Positions 55,641 through 64,000 of a stretch of DNA of 64,000 nt are shown here, piece by piece. Position 1 is the stretch's first letter; each line of letters begins with the position of its first letter. The notes below the pieces were generated by a model. The model worked only from the letters and a program-made list of their open reading frames with translations, ran no database searches and was not told where the DNA came from. The DNA lies in contig NZ_AP025343.1 in assembly GCF_021654775.1 (NCBI RefSeq), forward strand, positions 62,001 through 126,000, written 5' to 3'. Both the position numbers and the translations under genes were made by a program. This DNA comes from Paenibacillus azoreducens (lineage in GTDB: Bacteria > Bacillota > Bacilli > Paenibacillales > Paenibacillaceae).

Positions 55641-56423
55641 ATGAGAATCGTTACAATCGGAGATAACTGCATGGACGTTTATCAGGCCAGCGGAATGGCT
55701 TATCCGGGCGGAAACCCTGTTAATGTGGCCGTCTATTTACAAGAATTAGGAGCGGAGACTGCCTATATGGGCTGGGTTGGAACCGACCCTTATGGTGAAA
55801 TCATGATCAAATCCATTCAGGGCAAGGGCGTCGATACTTCACGGATGGTAAAAAAAGAAGGGAACACAGCCGTTACTTACGTTGAAATGGTGGGCAATGA
55901 CCGTAAATTTGGCGATTACGACGAAGGCGTCATGGCACATTTTGCTCTTACGACGGAGCAGCTCGACTTTGCCCAAACGCATCAGCTTGTGCATGCGGGG
56001 ATATGGGGACATGCGGATGAGTACTATCCTTTTTTTAAAGAGAAGGGATTGCTTACATCATTCGATTTCTCGGACAAGCTGGGCCACGACCTGGTAAAAA
56101 CGTTAACGCCGTACGTCGATTACCCGTTTTTTTCTTACGTAAAAGATGATGAGCATATCCGCCAATTTTTGAAAGAGGTGAAACAGCGGGGCTCCAAAAT
56201 CGCCGTGGCAACATTAGGGGAAAATGGTTCGATTGCCTATGATGGGGAACTATTCTATCAGCATGGCGTAAACGATGTGGATGTCGTGGACACGATGGGA
56301 GCTGGCGATTCTTTTATTGCCGGGTTTATATATGGCGTGTTAGGAGGGCGTCCGATTCCTGATTGTTTGGAGCTGGGCACATCAAGGGCTGCGAAGACCA
56401 TCGGTTATTTCGGCGCATGGTGA
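55641..56423 (+). CDS. frlD: Fructoselysine 6-kinase (PfkB family)
   Basis: This protein of about 260 residues is a PfkB/ribokinase-family sugar kinase. The N-terminal motif is IGDNCMDVYQASGMAYPGGNPVNVA, and the C-terminal DTMGAGDSFIAGFIYG holds the catalytic aspartate and anion hole. FrlD phosphorylates fructoselysine at O6 before FrlB acts. Size matches E. coli FrlD. The ATG at 55641 follows GGTGGAAGG. It lies 63 bases after frlB, and frlR follows. Confidence 0.9.
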   Translation: MRIVTIGDNCMDVYQASGMAYPGGNPVNVAVYLQELGAETAYMGWVGTDPYGEIMIKSIQGKGVDTSRMVKKEGNTAVTYVEMVGNDRKFGDYDEGVMAHFALTTEQLDFAQTHQLVHAGIWGHADEYYPFFKEKGLLTSFDFSDKLGHDLVKTLTPYVDYPFFSYVKDDEHIRQFLKEVKQRGSKIAVATLGENGSIAYDGELFYQHGVNDVDVVDTMGAGDSFIAGFIYGVLGGRPIPDCLELGTSRAAKTIGYFGAW

Positions 56424-56486
56424 CTGGAATGGACCATCAATGTATAATGGATATCATAAACATTGATGGATAAGGATGAATGTTAG

Positions 56487-57215
56487 ATGAATTTAAATCC
56501 TTCAACCCCCCAGCCGCTGTATATGCAGATCAGGCAAATGTTGAAGAATGATATTCAGCAAGGGCGATATAAACCGGATGAGCAAATTCCGACTGAAGCG
56601 GAGCTTTGCGACATTTATAATGTAAGCCGGATCACAATACGGAAAGCGATAGAAGAATTGGTCCGGGAGGGGACGCTGACGCGAATTCCGAGAAGAGGGA
56701 CCTTTGTTGCCTCCAATAAATTCCATAATGAGCTGTTATCTGTAAGCGGATTCTCGGAGTTTAGCCATCAATTGGGCATGATCCCCAACTCGCGAATTTT
56801 AAGAAGCGAAGTGATTCAAGCGTCCGAGGATGTGGCCAAACATCTTTTGATTGAAGAGGGAAGTCCGGTACTTGAGCTTGAACGGCTGATGTATGTTAAT
56901 GACCGCCCTCTTTTTTATGATATCGCGCATTATTCGCTGATCCGTTTTCCTGATCTGGAAAAAAAGATCGCCATGAACGATTCGACCTATAAAATCCTCT
57001 CGGAGGATTACCATACGGAAATCGTGAGCAACGATAAGATTATCGATGTGATCGGGGCGACCAAAGATTACGCGAAATTATTGGAATGCGATGTTGGCGC
57101 CAATTTGTTTCGGATATTAAAGATTGCTTTTGATGCGAACGATAAACCCGTTCATCTGTCTACTTTCATGTGCGAAACCAATAAGGTCAATCTGACGGTT
57201 CACCGCGCCAAATAG
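56487..57215 (+). CDS. frlR: GntR/HutC regulator of the frl operon
   Basis: This 242-residue protein has a GntR winged helix (about 8-75, with QIPTEAELCDIYNVSRITIR and the recognition helix) and a UTRA effector domain (about 90-240, with SSPVLELERLMYVNDRPL-type strands). HutC-type regulators sense sugar phosphates or amino acids; here the natural ligand would be an Amadori compound such as fructoselysine 6-phosphate. It is the last gene of the operon, which matches E. coli frlR. The two 23-bp motifs before frlC and frlB are its likely sites. Confidence 0.85.
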   Translation: MNLNPSTPQPLYMQIRQMLKNDIQQGRYKPDEQIPTEAELCDIYNVSRITIRKAIEELVREGTLTRIPRRGTFVASNKFHNELLSVSGFSEFSHQLGMIPNSRILRSEVIQASEDVAKHLLIEEGSPVLELERLMYVNDRPLFYDIAHYSLIRFPDLEKKIAMNDSTYKILSEDYHTEIVSNDKIIDVIGATKDYAKLLECDVGANLFRILKIAFDANDKPVHLSTFMCETNKVNLTVHRAK

Positions 57216-57269
57216 CATGCCAACGCGAAACCAATAATGATAAAAACTAAAGATCCCGCGAGATTTCTA

Positions 57270-57300
57270 TAAAACAGGCCTCAAAAGCCTGTTTTTTCTT
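57270..57300 (+). terminator. Intrinsic terminator of the frl operon
   Basis: AAACAGGC/GCCTGTTT form an 8-bp stem with a TCAAAA loop followed by TTTTCTTTGG. Confidence 0.85.
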
Positions 57301-57437
57301 TGGTTGCGCGTACAGAAGGACGGTGAAAGCGCCCGACCGCGAAGGGGCCTGGCCCCTGCGAAGCCGGGGGACCTGCATATAATGAAATCCGTGCATGGAT
57401 GGCCCCGAAACAAAGTGCCCCTCTTACAGGAGGCAAA
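57301..57437. other. GC-rich short region with a palindrome
   Basis: No gene is supported. The region is clearly more GC-rich than its neighbours and contains the palindrome GGGGCC-TG-GCCCC at about 57344. It lies between the frl terminator and the convergent serine hydrolase. It may be a small foreign insertion or an unrecognised hairpin element. Confidence 0.4.
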
Positions 57438-58763
57438 TTACTTCCGCGAATCCGAAATAGTTGCAGTTCTTTGCAATAGGGACCTACAAACCAGAGAGAT
57501 ACTAAAAGCTAGGTAGGATACAGAGAGTATGATCAATCCATTCACGAAATCGGGGGCAATAGTTAGCCTATCGAGGGATGGAACCCCGCTTTCATAAGGA
57601 ACGAGATAAAAAATGTAATACAGCACCCCAGTCAGGATTAAACCATTCAAAACCCAGCATATGAGGATGATGAAAAGGTTTGGTTTTTTGAATGAGTAAC
57701 TCGCTTTCTTTCTTAACCGTAAGACAATAGTTGGCAGCCACATCAGCAGTACAATGATTGTAAACAAAGCGCTGAACCCCGGAAGCCCTCCATTTTTCTC
57801 GATGGTATTCCCGGTAATGTCCCAACCGAACCCATGCCCGATCGATTCGTCGAAAATAGCCGCATGATGCATTTCAGTAAGGCTCGCTGAATGAAGAACG
57901 GGATTGTTCCCCTTTGCGGAGCTACTTAGAAGAAAAGATATATACTTGCCCAAATCTTCGGCATTCGTCGACAATCCCGCAGAACCCAAAGTAGCAAAGG
58001 ACAATTTTTCGTGAAATGGGTGGATATCTCCCCAAATGTAACGATGCCCGGTGGCTGAATTAGATGATTGATTCCCAGTGGCAAAAACTGTCCGACTCAT
58101 TCCCAGAGGATGAAACACCTTTTGACTCATATAATCGGGAAAAGGCAGGTTTGTCACCTGTTCGGCGATTAATTGCAGCAAGTCATAATTCATGTTGGTG
58201 TATTCATACTTTTCACCGGGAGGCGCAACTAGACGTACATTCTGAAGCTTGTGTTCTAGTTGGGATGAGACAAGATTCATATCGGATCCTTTGATATCAT
58301 GTGCATTAAGCCGACCCGGAAGTCCACTAGTATGATGAAGCAAGTCTCTGACAGTTATCCGGTCGGAGAGCGAGGCATCTTTCGTTGCAAACCATGGCAA
58401 GTATTGTTTAATAGGTAAATCCAATTCAACTAGCCCTTGATCACGAAGCTGCATGATGGCTAATGACGTAAATACTTTGGAGATGGAACCAATTTTAAAA
58501 TTCGTTTGGGAATTAACTCTCTGGGTGCCCCCAAACTCATTCAATCCATATCCTTTGGCATAAACGATGCCTTCCTCGTTTGCAAGCACGAATGCCATAC
58601 CAGGAATATTGAAACGCTGCATGTTCTGTTGAATCTCCGCATCAATCTGCTGTACCTTATCCAGTAGCTGATTAGTTGCTCCATTAGCCTTTGTGAAGGG
58701 AAAGAAACAAAAAAGAACGACGAAAATTAGAATGAAAAATGTACGAATAATAGGTTCCCTCAC
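57438..58763 (-). CDS. Membrane-anchored serine hydrolase (beta-lactamase-like)
   Basis: This protein of about 441 residues resembles the class C beta-lactamase/esterase fold with a signal region (IIRTFFILIFVVLFCFFPF) at the N-terminus. The motifs are SISK in KIGSISKVFTS, YTN in YEYTNMNYDLL, and a weak third motif at KNGGLPG. Three to four C-terminal membrane helices follow. Domain order is the same as in the protein at 21334-23289, although sequence similarity is limited. The GTG at 58763 is my best start; a longer frame begins inside a terminator-like hairpin. Substrate unknown. Confidence 0.75.
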   Translation of the reverse strand: MREPIIRTFFILIFVVLFCFFPFTKANGATNQLLDKVQQIDAEIQQNMQRFNIPGMAFVLANEEGIVYAKGYGLNEFGGTQRVNSQTNFKIGSISKVFTSLAIMQLRDQGLVELDLPIKQYLPWFATKDASLSDRITVRDLLHHTSGLPGRLNAHDIKGSDMNLVSSQLEHKLQNVRLVAPPGEKYEYTNMNYDLLQLIAEQVTNLPFPDYMSQKVFHPLGMSRTVFATGNQSSNSATGHRYIWGDIHPFHEKLSFATLGSAGLSTNAEDLGKYISFLLSSSAKGNNPVLHSASLTEMHHAAIFDESIGHGFGWDITGNTIEKNGGLPGFSALFTIIVLLMWLPTIVLRLRKKASYSFKKPNLFIILICWVLNGLILTGVLYYIFYLVPYESGVPSLDRLTIAPDFVNGLIILSVSYLAFSISLVCRSLLQRTATISDSRK

Positions 58764-59073
58764 TTTATGTAGATTGCATAGTTTTATATTTCCAATTAAA
58801 CCAAATTCCACTTGGGAAATACATAGGAAAACTAGATGTGTTTTATTTAAACAAAAGGTCATCCTTAGAGGATGGCTTTTACGTTTCTTCTAACAAGCAA
58901 TAGAACAAGCCACTTTTCGCCAGGCGAGACCAACTCGATTTGCCAGAAGAATTATTTTCACCGCAAAAACACTTGAAAGTGACGTTACGTCATTTTGTAT
59001 AATCGAGGCAATGAGCCATGAGTATGGTTCACACGGCGGGTGTACAGGAAAAGAGACGGATATAAAGGGGACG
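58764..59073. other. Divergent intergenic region with a GGCCATCC-like hairpin
   Basis: It holds a hairpin at 58855-58878 (GGTCATCC/GGATGGCT) of the recurrent terminator family, and a TTTTGTATAATCG stretch near 58992 that is likely the -10 region of the small membrane protein operon (TATAAT at 58997). No gene is visible. Confidence 0.45.
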
Positions 59074-59229
59074 ATGGAGATGAAACGAGAGGATGCCTTT
59101 ATTTATGCTTGCGTTATTATCGGCGGGGGGATTGGATTAATGTTGGGCAAGCCCTTTCCGGGAGTTGTCGTCGGCTTGGGACTCGGGTATCTGCTGAAAT
59201 CCGTCGTAAATAAAGATAAAGAAAAATAA
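59074..59229 (+). CDS. Small membrane protein
   Basis: This protein of about 51 residues has two short, glycine-rich hydrophobic segments (YACVIIGGGIGLMLGKPFPG and GVVVGLGLGYLLKSVV) and a charged C-terminus (NKDKEK). It resembles AtpZ/YtxH-like small membrane proteins. The start at 59074 follows AAAGGGGACG; a start at 59080 is possible. It is cotranscribed with the MerR regulator, 19 bases downstream. Confidence 0.6.
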   Translation: MEMKREDAFIYACVIIGGGIGLMLGKPFPGVVVGLGLGYLLKSVVNKDKEK

Positions 59230-59248
59230 CCCGGTGGAGGTGCTTGTT

Positions 59249-60019
59249 TTGATTCATATAAAGGAAGTTGCCAAACAAACGGATATTACGGTCAGAACCC
59301 TTCGGTATTATGATCAGATCGGGCTTCTGACAGCACCGGCCAAAACGGAAGGAGGACATCGCCTGTATTCCGAAGAGGAGCTGAAGAAGCTCCAATATAT
59401 CCAATTTCTCAAAGGAATGGGTTACAGCCTGCAGGATATTAAAGATATGTTATTGGGCTCCGATTGGGATTGGCTGGCCAGTTTGCAGAACCAGTTGGTT
59501 TGCATCATGGAAGAGCAGCAAAGATTAAAGCAAATTGAGTCGTCCCTGCGGGAGCTGATCAATGGGATTATCGTCGAAGGCGGGGATGAACGGGCGGCGG
59601 TGCAGAAGCTCATTCGGTTATCGCATCAACACAAAAAAAGAGTTCCGGGCTTCAAGGAGAGCCTGTTTAACGAGAGGGAAATTCAGCTTTTGAAAAAGGT
59701 CCCCAAAATGAATGGGGAAGACCCGGATTCCATGGAATGGATCGCTTTGCTGGGACAGCTAAAGCAGCATATGAAGGACGGTCCCGATTCGCCTAAAGTC
59801 CAAAACATCATCCGTCGTATGCTGGAAAAACAAGCGGAAGAATTTAAAGATGAAGATGAATTTATTGATAAATTATGGGAATCGAGAAAATCCTCAAAAC
59901 AATCCGAGATGCTTGGCCTATATCCAATCGAAAAGGAAGTTCTTGATTTTATGGAGCAGGCTTATGACATTTATATGGCTTCTTTTCAGGAAACAACAAA
60001 GAAAGGAAGAGAATCATGA
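59249..60019 (+). CDS. MerR family regulator
   Basis: This protein of about 256 residues has the MerR helix-turn-helix (KEVAKQTDITVRTLRYYDQI, then GHRLYSEEELKKLQYIQF) at residues 2-70 and a long C-terminal ligand domain of TipA/YdfL type, helical and acidic, without metal-binding cysteines. The start is TTG at 59249 after GGAGGTG; a GTG at 59234 lies within that ribosome binding site. It overlaps the GAP-family gene by four bases (ATGA), so the two are translationally coupled. It probably activates this operon in response to a small molecule. Confidence 0.85.
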   Translation: MIHIKEVAKQTDITVRTLRYYDQIGLLTAPAKTEGGHRLYSEEELKKLQYIQFLKGMGYSLQDIKDMLLGSDWDWLASLQNQLVCIMEEQQRLKQIESSLRELINGIIVEGGDERAAVQKLIRLSHQHKKRVPGFKESLFNEREIQLLKKVPKMNGEDPDSMEWIALLGQLKQHMKDGPDSPKVQNIIRRMLEKQAEEFKDEDEFIDKLWESRKSSKQSEMLGLYPIEKEVLDFMEQAYDIYMASFQETTKKGRES

Positions 60020-60675
60020 GTTTTGAACTGTTGGGTATGATCGGGGGCTTGGCCTTATTAGATACGCTTAGTCCGGCAACTTTGGGAGTAACGGTATATT
60101 TGCTGATTTCTGAAAAAGAGCGGGTAGGTTCGCGCTTAATGATTTATTTGGGGACTGTTGCTGTTTTTTATTTTTCGGTAGGCGTAGCACTTATGTTAGG
60201 GCTTGATGCGCTGCTGTCTGCAGTGTCCTCTATTTTTCAAAACCGCACCGTAAGCTGGGTAACGATGATAATTGGAGTGGGGCTGTTTATAGCGAGCTTT
60301 TATTATCCCAAGAACAAAAAAGAATCTGATTTACCAAGACCGAAGTCAAGAACCAATACATCCATGGTTGCATTCGGCATCACGACATCACTCATCGAAG
60401 TGGGGACAGCTATTCCTTATTTCGCTGCGATCGGCCTGATGACAACCTCGAATTTGGCCGTTTATCAATGGCTCCCCATTTTGGCCGGCTATAATTTCAT
60501 TATGGTGCTGCCGCCATTAATTCTGTTTGTTTTGCATGTATTATTAGGGAGGCTTATGCAAAAACCATTGGAACGGCTGCGAACCAAACTTGCAAAAAAT
60601 GCGGGTTCGGCTGTCTCATGGATCATGTGCATCGTTGGGCTGATTTTGGTTTACAACAGTGTGGATAATCTGTGA
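60016..60675 (+). CDS. GAP-family membrane protein
   Basis: This 219-residue protein has six membrane helices in two halves and matches the GAP (Sap, sulfolipid-addressing-like) family: LALLDTLSPATLG in helix 1 and GTAIPYFAAIGLM after helix 3 are conserved. These proteins belong to the LysE-like exporter group and have been linked to glycolipid or amino-acid export. The ATG overlaps the MerR stop codon. The substrate is unknown; the MerR link suggests induction by a toxic compound. Confidence 0.8.
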   Translation: MSFELLGMIGGLALLDTLSPATLGVTVYLLISEKERVGSRLMIYLGTVAVFYFSVGVALMLGLDALLSAVSSIFQNRTVSWVTMIIGVGLFIASFYYPKNKKESDLPRPKSRTNTSMVAFGITTSLIEVGTAIPYFAAIGLMTTSNLAVYQWLPILAGYNFIMVLPPLILFVLHVLLGRLMQKPLERLRTKLAKNAGSAVSWIMCIVGLILVYNSVDNL

Positions 60676-60713
60676 CTTAGCCATCACTCGAATAATCCAT
60701 CCGTATCACGGCG

Positions 60714-60740
60714 AAGGCCATCCTGCCCGGATGGCCTTAA
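60714..60740. terminator. Terminator between convergent GAP and hybrid-kinase genes
   Basis: GGCCATCC/GGATGGCC form a perfect 8-bp stem with a TGCCC loop, followed by TTAAAC. This is another copy of the recurring GGCCATCC stem. Confidence 0.65.
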
Positions 60741-60764
60741 ACATGCCTAGTTCATTCCAAGCCA

Positions 60765-63700
60765 TCAAGAACTCCGGCCGCTTGCACGATCCGGGATCGT
60801 GAACGACACGGTTGTTCCTGCATCAGGTTGGCTGACGATGGACAGCCCTTGACCGTAAAGCTGCTTGAGCCGCCGGTTGGTGTTGGCGATGCCTATTCCG
60901 GTTTTACCCTTCAACGTTGGATCCAGCAGCTGAACAACCTGTTCATGCTCCATACCTTTGCCGTCATCTTTGACTTCAATCAGCGTCCGGCCGGGCTGTC
61001 GGGTAATCCGGATACAGACGGTGCCGCCTTTTTGGCGGCTGAGGACGCCATGTTTGACGGCATTTTCGATCAGCGGCTGAATCGAGAGCGGAGGCAGAAG
61101 CAAGTTGATTCCAGGCTCAACCTCCCATTCAATGGCGAGCTTGTCCCGGAACCGCTCCTTTTCAATATACAAATAGGTTTTCGCAAGCTCCAGTTCATGG
61201 GAAAGCTTGACCAATTCCCCGGTATTCAAAAAATCAAAGCTGATCCGTAAAAAAGATACAAACGCCTCGGCCAGATCCTGCATTTTCTTCGTATCGATCT
61301 CACTGAGCGCCATAATCGAATTGAGCGTATTAAATAAAAAATGCGGGTGAATTTGTGCCTGCAGATAAGCCGCTTCCATGCGCAACCGTTCATTGATGGA
61401 TTGCTTCACCATGATGAGCGCCCGGATTCTGTATTTCAGTTCCAACGCATCCACGGGTTTGGTCGCATAATCGTTGGCTCCGGCCGAAAATCCGGTGTAA
61501 ATGTCAGCCGGTTGACTACGCGCGGTCAGGAGCAGAACCGGCAGCTCTGAAATGGAATAAGTCTCCCGCACTTTCTGCGTCAACTCATAACCGGACATGT
61601 GAGGCATCATCACATCGGCTATCAACAAATCCCATTGCTGTGTGCCTAGAAGTGTCAACGCTTCTTGTGCCGACCCGGCAGTCGTAACATGATACGGCTC
61701 TGCCGACAGGATGCCGACGAGAACATTCAGATTGACAGGATCGTCGTCTACGGCCAGGATATTCATTTTTTCCTCACTAAACAGCGGTGGCATGTCAATT
61801 GAGGCAGCCATCTCACCGACTGTCGTGTCCGGAACGAACAAACTAAAGGCCGCGATTTCCGTTTCGTCTGTCTTCTTATCCGGTTGAGCGAGATCCTGCG
61901 CCAGCGGGAACTTCGCCTCTTCCGCCAACAGAAGATCAAAGCTGAATACGGAACCTTTGCCCGGCGTGGATTGCACCGCCAGTGAACCTCCGTGCAGTTC
62001 CACCAGCTGCTTGCAGATGCTAAGCCCAAGTCCGATACCCCTTCCGTCGCTTATTCCGTAAGAACCTTGCTCGTATGGAAAAAACACTCTTGCCTGCGTG
62101 TCCTCATCCATGCCCACCCCTGTATCAGAAACGGAAATGATGACAGATCCGCCCCTTGTTTTGGCGGAGACGGAAATCGTCCCTTCTACCGTATATTTAA
62201 AAGCGTTATGCAGCAAATTGTACAAAATCTGCACCAGTCTCTTTTCATCAGCCAGGACAGGGGGCAGCGATTCGGGAATATTCAGCTGCAGCTGAACGGG
62301 TTTGCCCTCGGCCATGAATTTAAGCATTCCGGCAACGCCGGGAACGATGGATTGAATTTTCAAGGGTTCTTGCTGCAGCATGATGCGCTGCTCCTGAAGC
62401 CGGGCGACATCCAGAAGGTCGCCAAGCATACGCGACATTTGGCGGCTTATGGTGATCAGCAGATCCATATCTTTGAGGCTGTTTTGATTCATGCTCTGCT
62501 TCTCATTGGTCACAACGTTCTGGGCGATATTCATGATCCCATGCAACGGGGTTCTCAATTCATGTGACGTATTGGCCAGAAATTGGTCTTTCCGTTTGTC
62601 CGCCTTCTTCAATTGTTCGTTAAGCAGGGCATTTTCATTGGCGTGACGGAAGTATTTTTTGAACCAATAGGTAGAGAATCCGGCAATGGATGTGATGATA
62701 TCGATTGGATAATACACCACGGTATCTTCTCTGAAAGTATCCCATAGACCCCAAAGAAAATTGGATGTGATGCCGGCAGCGGACAGCAGCAAAAAAACGA
62801 TGTCCTTGTCGGTTTGCTTCCTGAAGATCATTCCACCGACGATATATAGAAACCAGGCGAATGGAAGCGTGTAGAAGAAATGAAATATACCCAAGTCGAC
62901 CGCTGCATTGACCAGCGAGGCGTTTGCTGCAAGAAGGAACCCCGCAAAAGCAGCGGTCACAACGGCGTACACTCGAATCCATTGTTTTTTCTGGGGGATC
63001 GAAGTGAATCTCCTGAACACCACCAGAATCAGAAACGTCTGCAGCAGAAGGGCAAGCAGTTTTATTTTGAGTGCCCATGTGTAATTGGCCGGCAGCCATA
63101 AATAAAGGATGTTATCGTGGCCGGCCACGATGGATATTGCAAAGGACACCGTTACCAAGGCAACAAAAAGCAGCGTTTTTTCTTTGGGATTAAAAACATA
63201 AAGAATAAGAGCGTAGAAGCTGTGAAGCAAAATAACGATAAACGTAACGAGCTGAAATCCGATCGAATACCAGCGCACATAATCGATTTCTGCCTGCGTG
63301 CCGAAACGAAGCGTCCTCAGGATTCCGCCATTGTACGGATCATCGAAATTGGCCACCCGAATGAGCAGCTCGACTTCCGTCGCTCCTTTTTTAAAATAAG
63401 AAGCCGTGTATGAAACATTTTGCGGCTTATACTTGTCCGGATTCACATCGGGCTTGCCGATGTCATTTCCGGGAATGCCATTGATCTCCACGCCGGATGA
63501 GGCTTGTATCCCCTGAAGCCAAAATGCTACAGGCTCCTCCAGCGGATCGGTTAAAATACGCAGCCTATATGTTCCGTACCCATATGACAATGAATCGGGG
63601 TTGTTTTTTTTCAGTCCGCTGCTCCAGTCTCCTGGAACCCGGATAAAGCGGGCCGATTTCTCATCATGATTTTGTATCTCCTTATGTGAGATTAGTTTCC

Positions 63701-63932
63701 CGGGATAAAACTGCCACTCCCCATCCAGCCGGATCGAGGCGGATTGCCCCAGGTCTTGGCCGCGCAAATCGAGCACGCCAAGAGTAACCCCGGTGTGCTT
63801 GGACGAAGGGAAGATCTCAAGCCAAATCCACCTCAAGCCTTGAAGAACGGCAAGAAGCAGCAAAATGGTGCTTATATTTTTAAAGGTGGTTTTTTGGGTT
63901 ATTTTCGTCATCATGCATAAGAAATTCGACAT
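60765..63932 (-). CDS. 7TMR-DISM hybrid kinase, second paralogue
   Basis: This 1055-residue protein has the same order as the one at 47690-50812. There is an outside DISM domain (LGVLDLRGQDL and IRLDGEWQFYPGKL) and a 7TM region. HisKA carries the H box TSHELRTPLHGIMN near residue 460 and HATPase has NLLHNAFKYTVEG and GIGLGLSICKQLVELHGG. The receiver shows ILAVDDDPVNLNVL and DVMMPHMSGYE near residue 776, and the LytS-type kinase QIHPHFLFNTLNS near residue 860 and DDGKGM. The LytS H box is standard here (HFLFNT), whereas the paralogue has HFLNNT. Both begin MSN(Y/F)xxMMxK, confirming recent common ancestry. No response regulator is adjacent within the window. Confidence 0.9.
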   Translation of the reverse strand: MSNFLCMMTKITQKTTFKNISTILLLLAVLQGLRWIWLEIFPSSKHTGVTLGVLDLRGQDLGQSASIRLDGEWQFYPGKLISHKEIQNHDEKSARFIRVPGDWSSGLKKNNPDSLSYGYGTYRLRILTDPLEEPVAFWLQGIQASSGVEINGIPGNDIGKPDVNPDKYKPQNVSYTASYFKKGATEVELLIRVANFDDPYNGGILRTLRFGTQAEIDYVRWYSIGFQLVTFIVILLHSFYALILYVFNPKEKTLLFVALVTVSFAISIVAGHDNILYLWLPANYTWALKIKLLALLLQTFLILVVFRRFTSIPQKKQWIRVYAVVTAAFAGFLLAANASLVNAAVDLGIFHFFYTLPFAWFLYIVGGMIFRKQTDKDIVFLLLSAAGITSNFLWGLWDTFREDTVVYYPIDIITSIAGFSTYWFKKYFRHANENALLNEQLKKADKRKDQFLANTSHELRTPLHGIMNIAQNVVTNEKQSMNQNSLKDMDLLITISRQMSRMLGDLLDVARLQEQRIMLQQEPLKIQSIVPGVAGMLKFMAEGKPVQLQLNIPESLPPVLADEKRLVQILYNLLHNAFKYTVEGTISVSAKTRGGSVIISVSDTGVGMDEDTQARVFFPYEQGSYGISDGRGIGLGLSICKQLVELHGGSLAVQSTPGKGSVFSFDLLLAEEAKFPLAQDLAQPDKKTDETEIAAFSLFVPDTTVGEMAASIDMPPLFSEEKMNILAVDDDPVNLNVLVGILSAEPYHVTTAGSAQEALTLLGTQQWDLLIADVMMPHMSGYELTQKVRETYSISELPVLLLTARSQPADIYTGFSAGANDYATKPVDALELKYRIRALIMVKQSINERLRMEAAYLQAQIHPHFLFNTLNSIMALSEIDTKKMQDLAEAFVSFLRISFDFLNTGELVKLSHELELAKTYLYIEKERFRDKLAIEWEVEPGINLLLPPLSIQPLIENAVKHGVLSRQKGGTVCIRITRQPGRTLIEVKDDGKGMEHEQVVQLLDPTLKGKTGIGIANTNRRLKQLYGQGLSIVSQPDAGTTVSFTIPDRASGRSS

Positions 63933-64000
63933 AAAACGCGTGTATTCCTGTTCAATAGCGGAAATGAGGCGATGATCTTCTCGAGGTGGGCGGTAGTTCA

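Noticed and set aside
57304..57516. A 70-codon plus-strand reading frame in the GC-rich island
   Set aside because: No ribosome binding site, and half of it overlaps the serine hydrolase antisense strand.

Overview
The window reads as chromosomal DNA of a low-to-moderate GC, spore-forming Firmicute, most likely Paenibacillus or a close relative. The support is strong GGAGG-type ribosome binding sites, a leucine T-box on leuA, a ydaO-type c-di-AMP riboswitch on a KimA-type potassium importer, a PAS sporulation-type histidine kinase, two 7TMR-DISM/LytS hybrid kinases, an S-layer (SLH) remnant and many U-tailed intrinsic terminators. I see no rRNA, tRNA, CRISPR array, intact insertion sequence or prophage. 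Genus is an inference from gene content, not a measured match.

Layout. 0-7 kb: ada repair gene, a small DUF4062 gene, then a minus-strand group (metallo-beta-lactamase-fold hydrolase, alpha/beta hydrolase, RidA, DMT exporter) opposite an XRE-cupin regulator with a palindromic operator. 7-9.5 kb: a decayed TnpB (IS200/IS605) end abuts the leuA promoter, and the leuA T-box leader is interrupted by a small MITE-like element. 9.6-21 kb: accessory genes, namely TetR with a SnoaL-like protein and a YhgE-like permease, a second DUF4062 copy, two GNAT proteins, an MFS pump with ArsR regulator, a TPR protein, an Erm-type rRNA methylase behind an attenuator, and a secreted orphan. 21-33.7 kb: serine hydrolase, malate:quinone oxidoreductase, WYL regulator with a hydrolase/DUF2785 pair, a CofE-like ligase opposite LysR, an ankyrin protein and SelO. 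34-48 kb: phosphotransferases, an MFS pump, a PAS kinase, a large orphan with a TerD-like end, a peptidase-MA protein, gene remnants, the riboswitch-controlled kimA and DinB. 47.7-64 kb: two paralogous hybrid kinases flank a TPR-SMI1 protein, a complete fructoselysine (frl) operon and a MerR-GAP operon.

How the genes work together. The clearest metabolic module is frlC-frlA-frlB-frlD-frlR (52.2-57.2 kb): uptake, 3-epimerisation, 6-phosphorylation and deglycation of Amadori products, with two promoters that carry the same 23-bp motif, probably the FrlR operator. Several divergent regulator/target pairs are visible: XRE-cupin/MBL, TetR/SnoaL-permease, ArsR/MFS and LysR/CofE-like.

The most unusual signal is non-coding. 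Two intergenic regions (28356-28538 and 34053-34235) carry elements of identical geometry: two direct 10-bp tags exactly 50 bp apart, then two inverted tags exactly 50 bp apart, 183 bp in all. The tag sequence differs between the loci but is the same within each locus, and all eight units have the form TAACG-N11-CGTTA or a near match. A second candidate is a structured, terminator-ended plus-strand region at 39250-39415.
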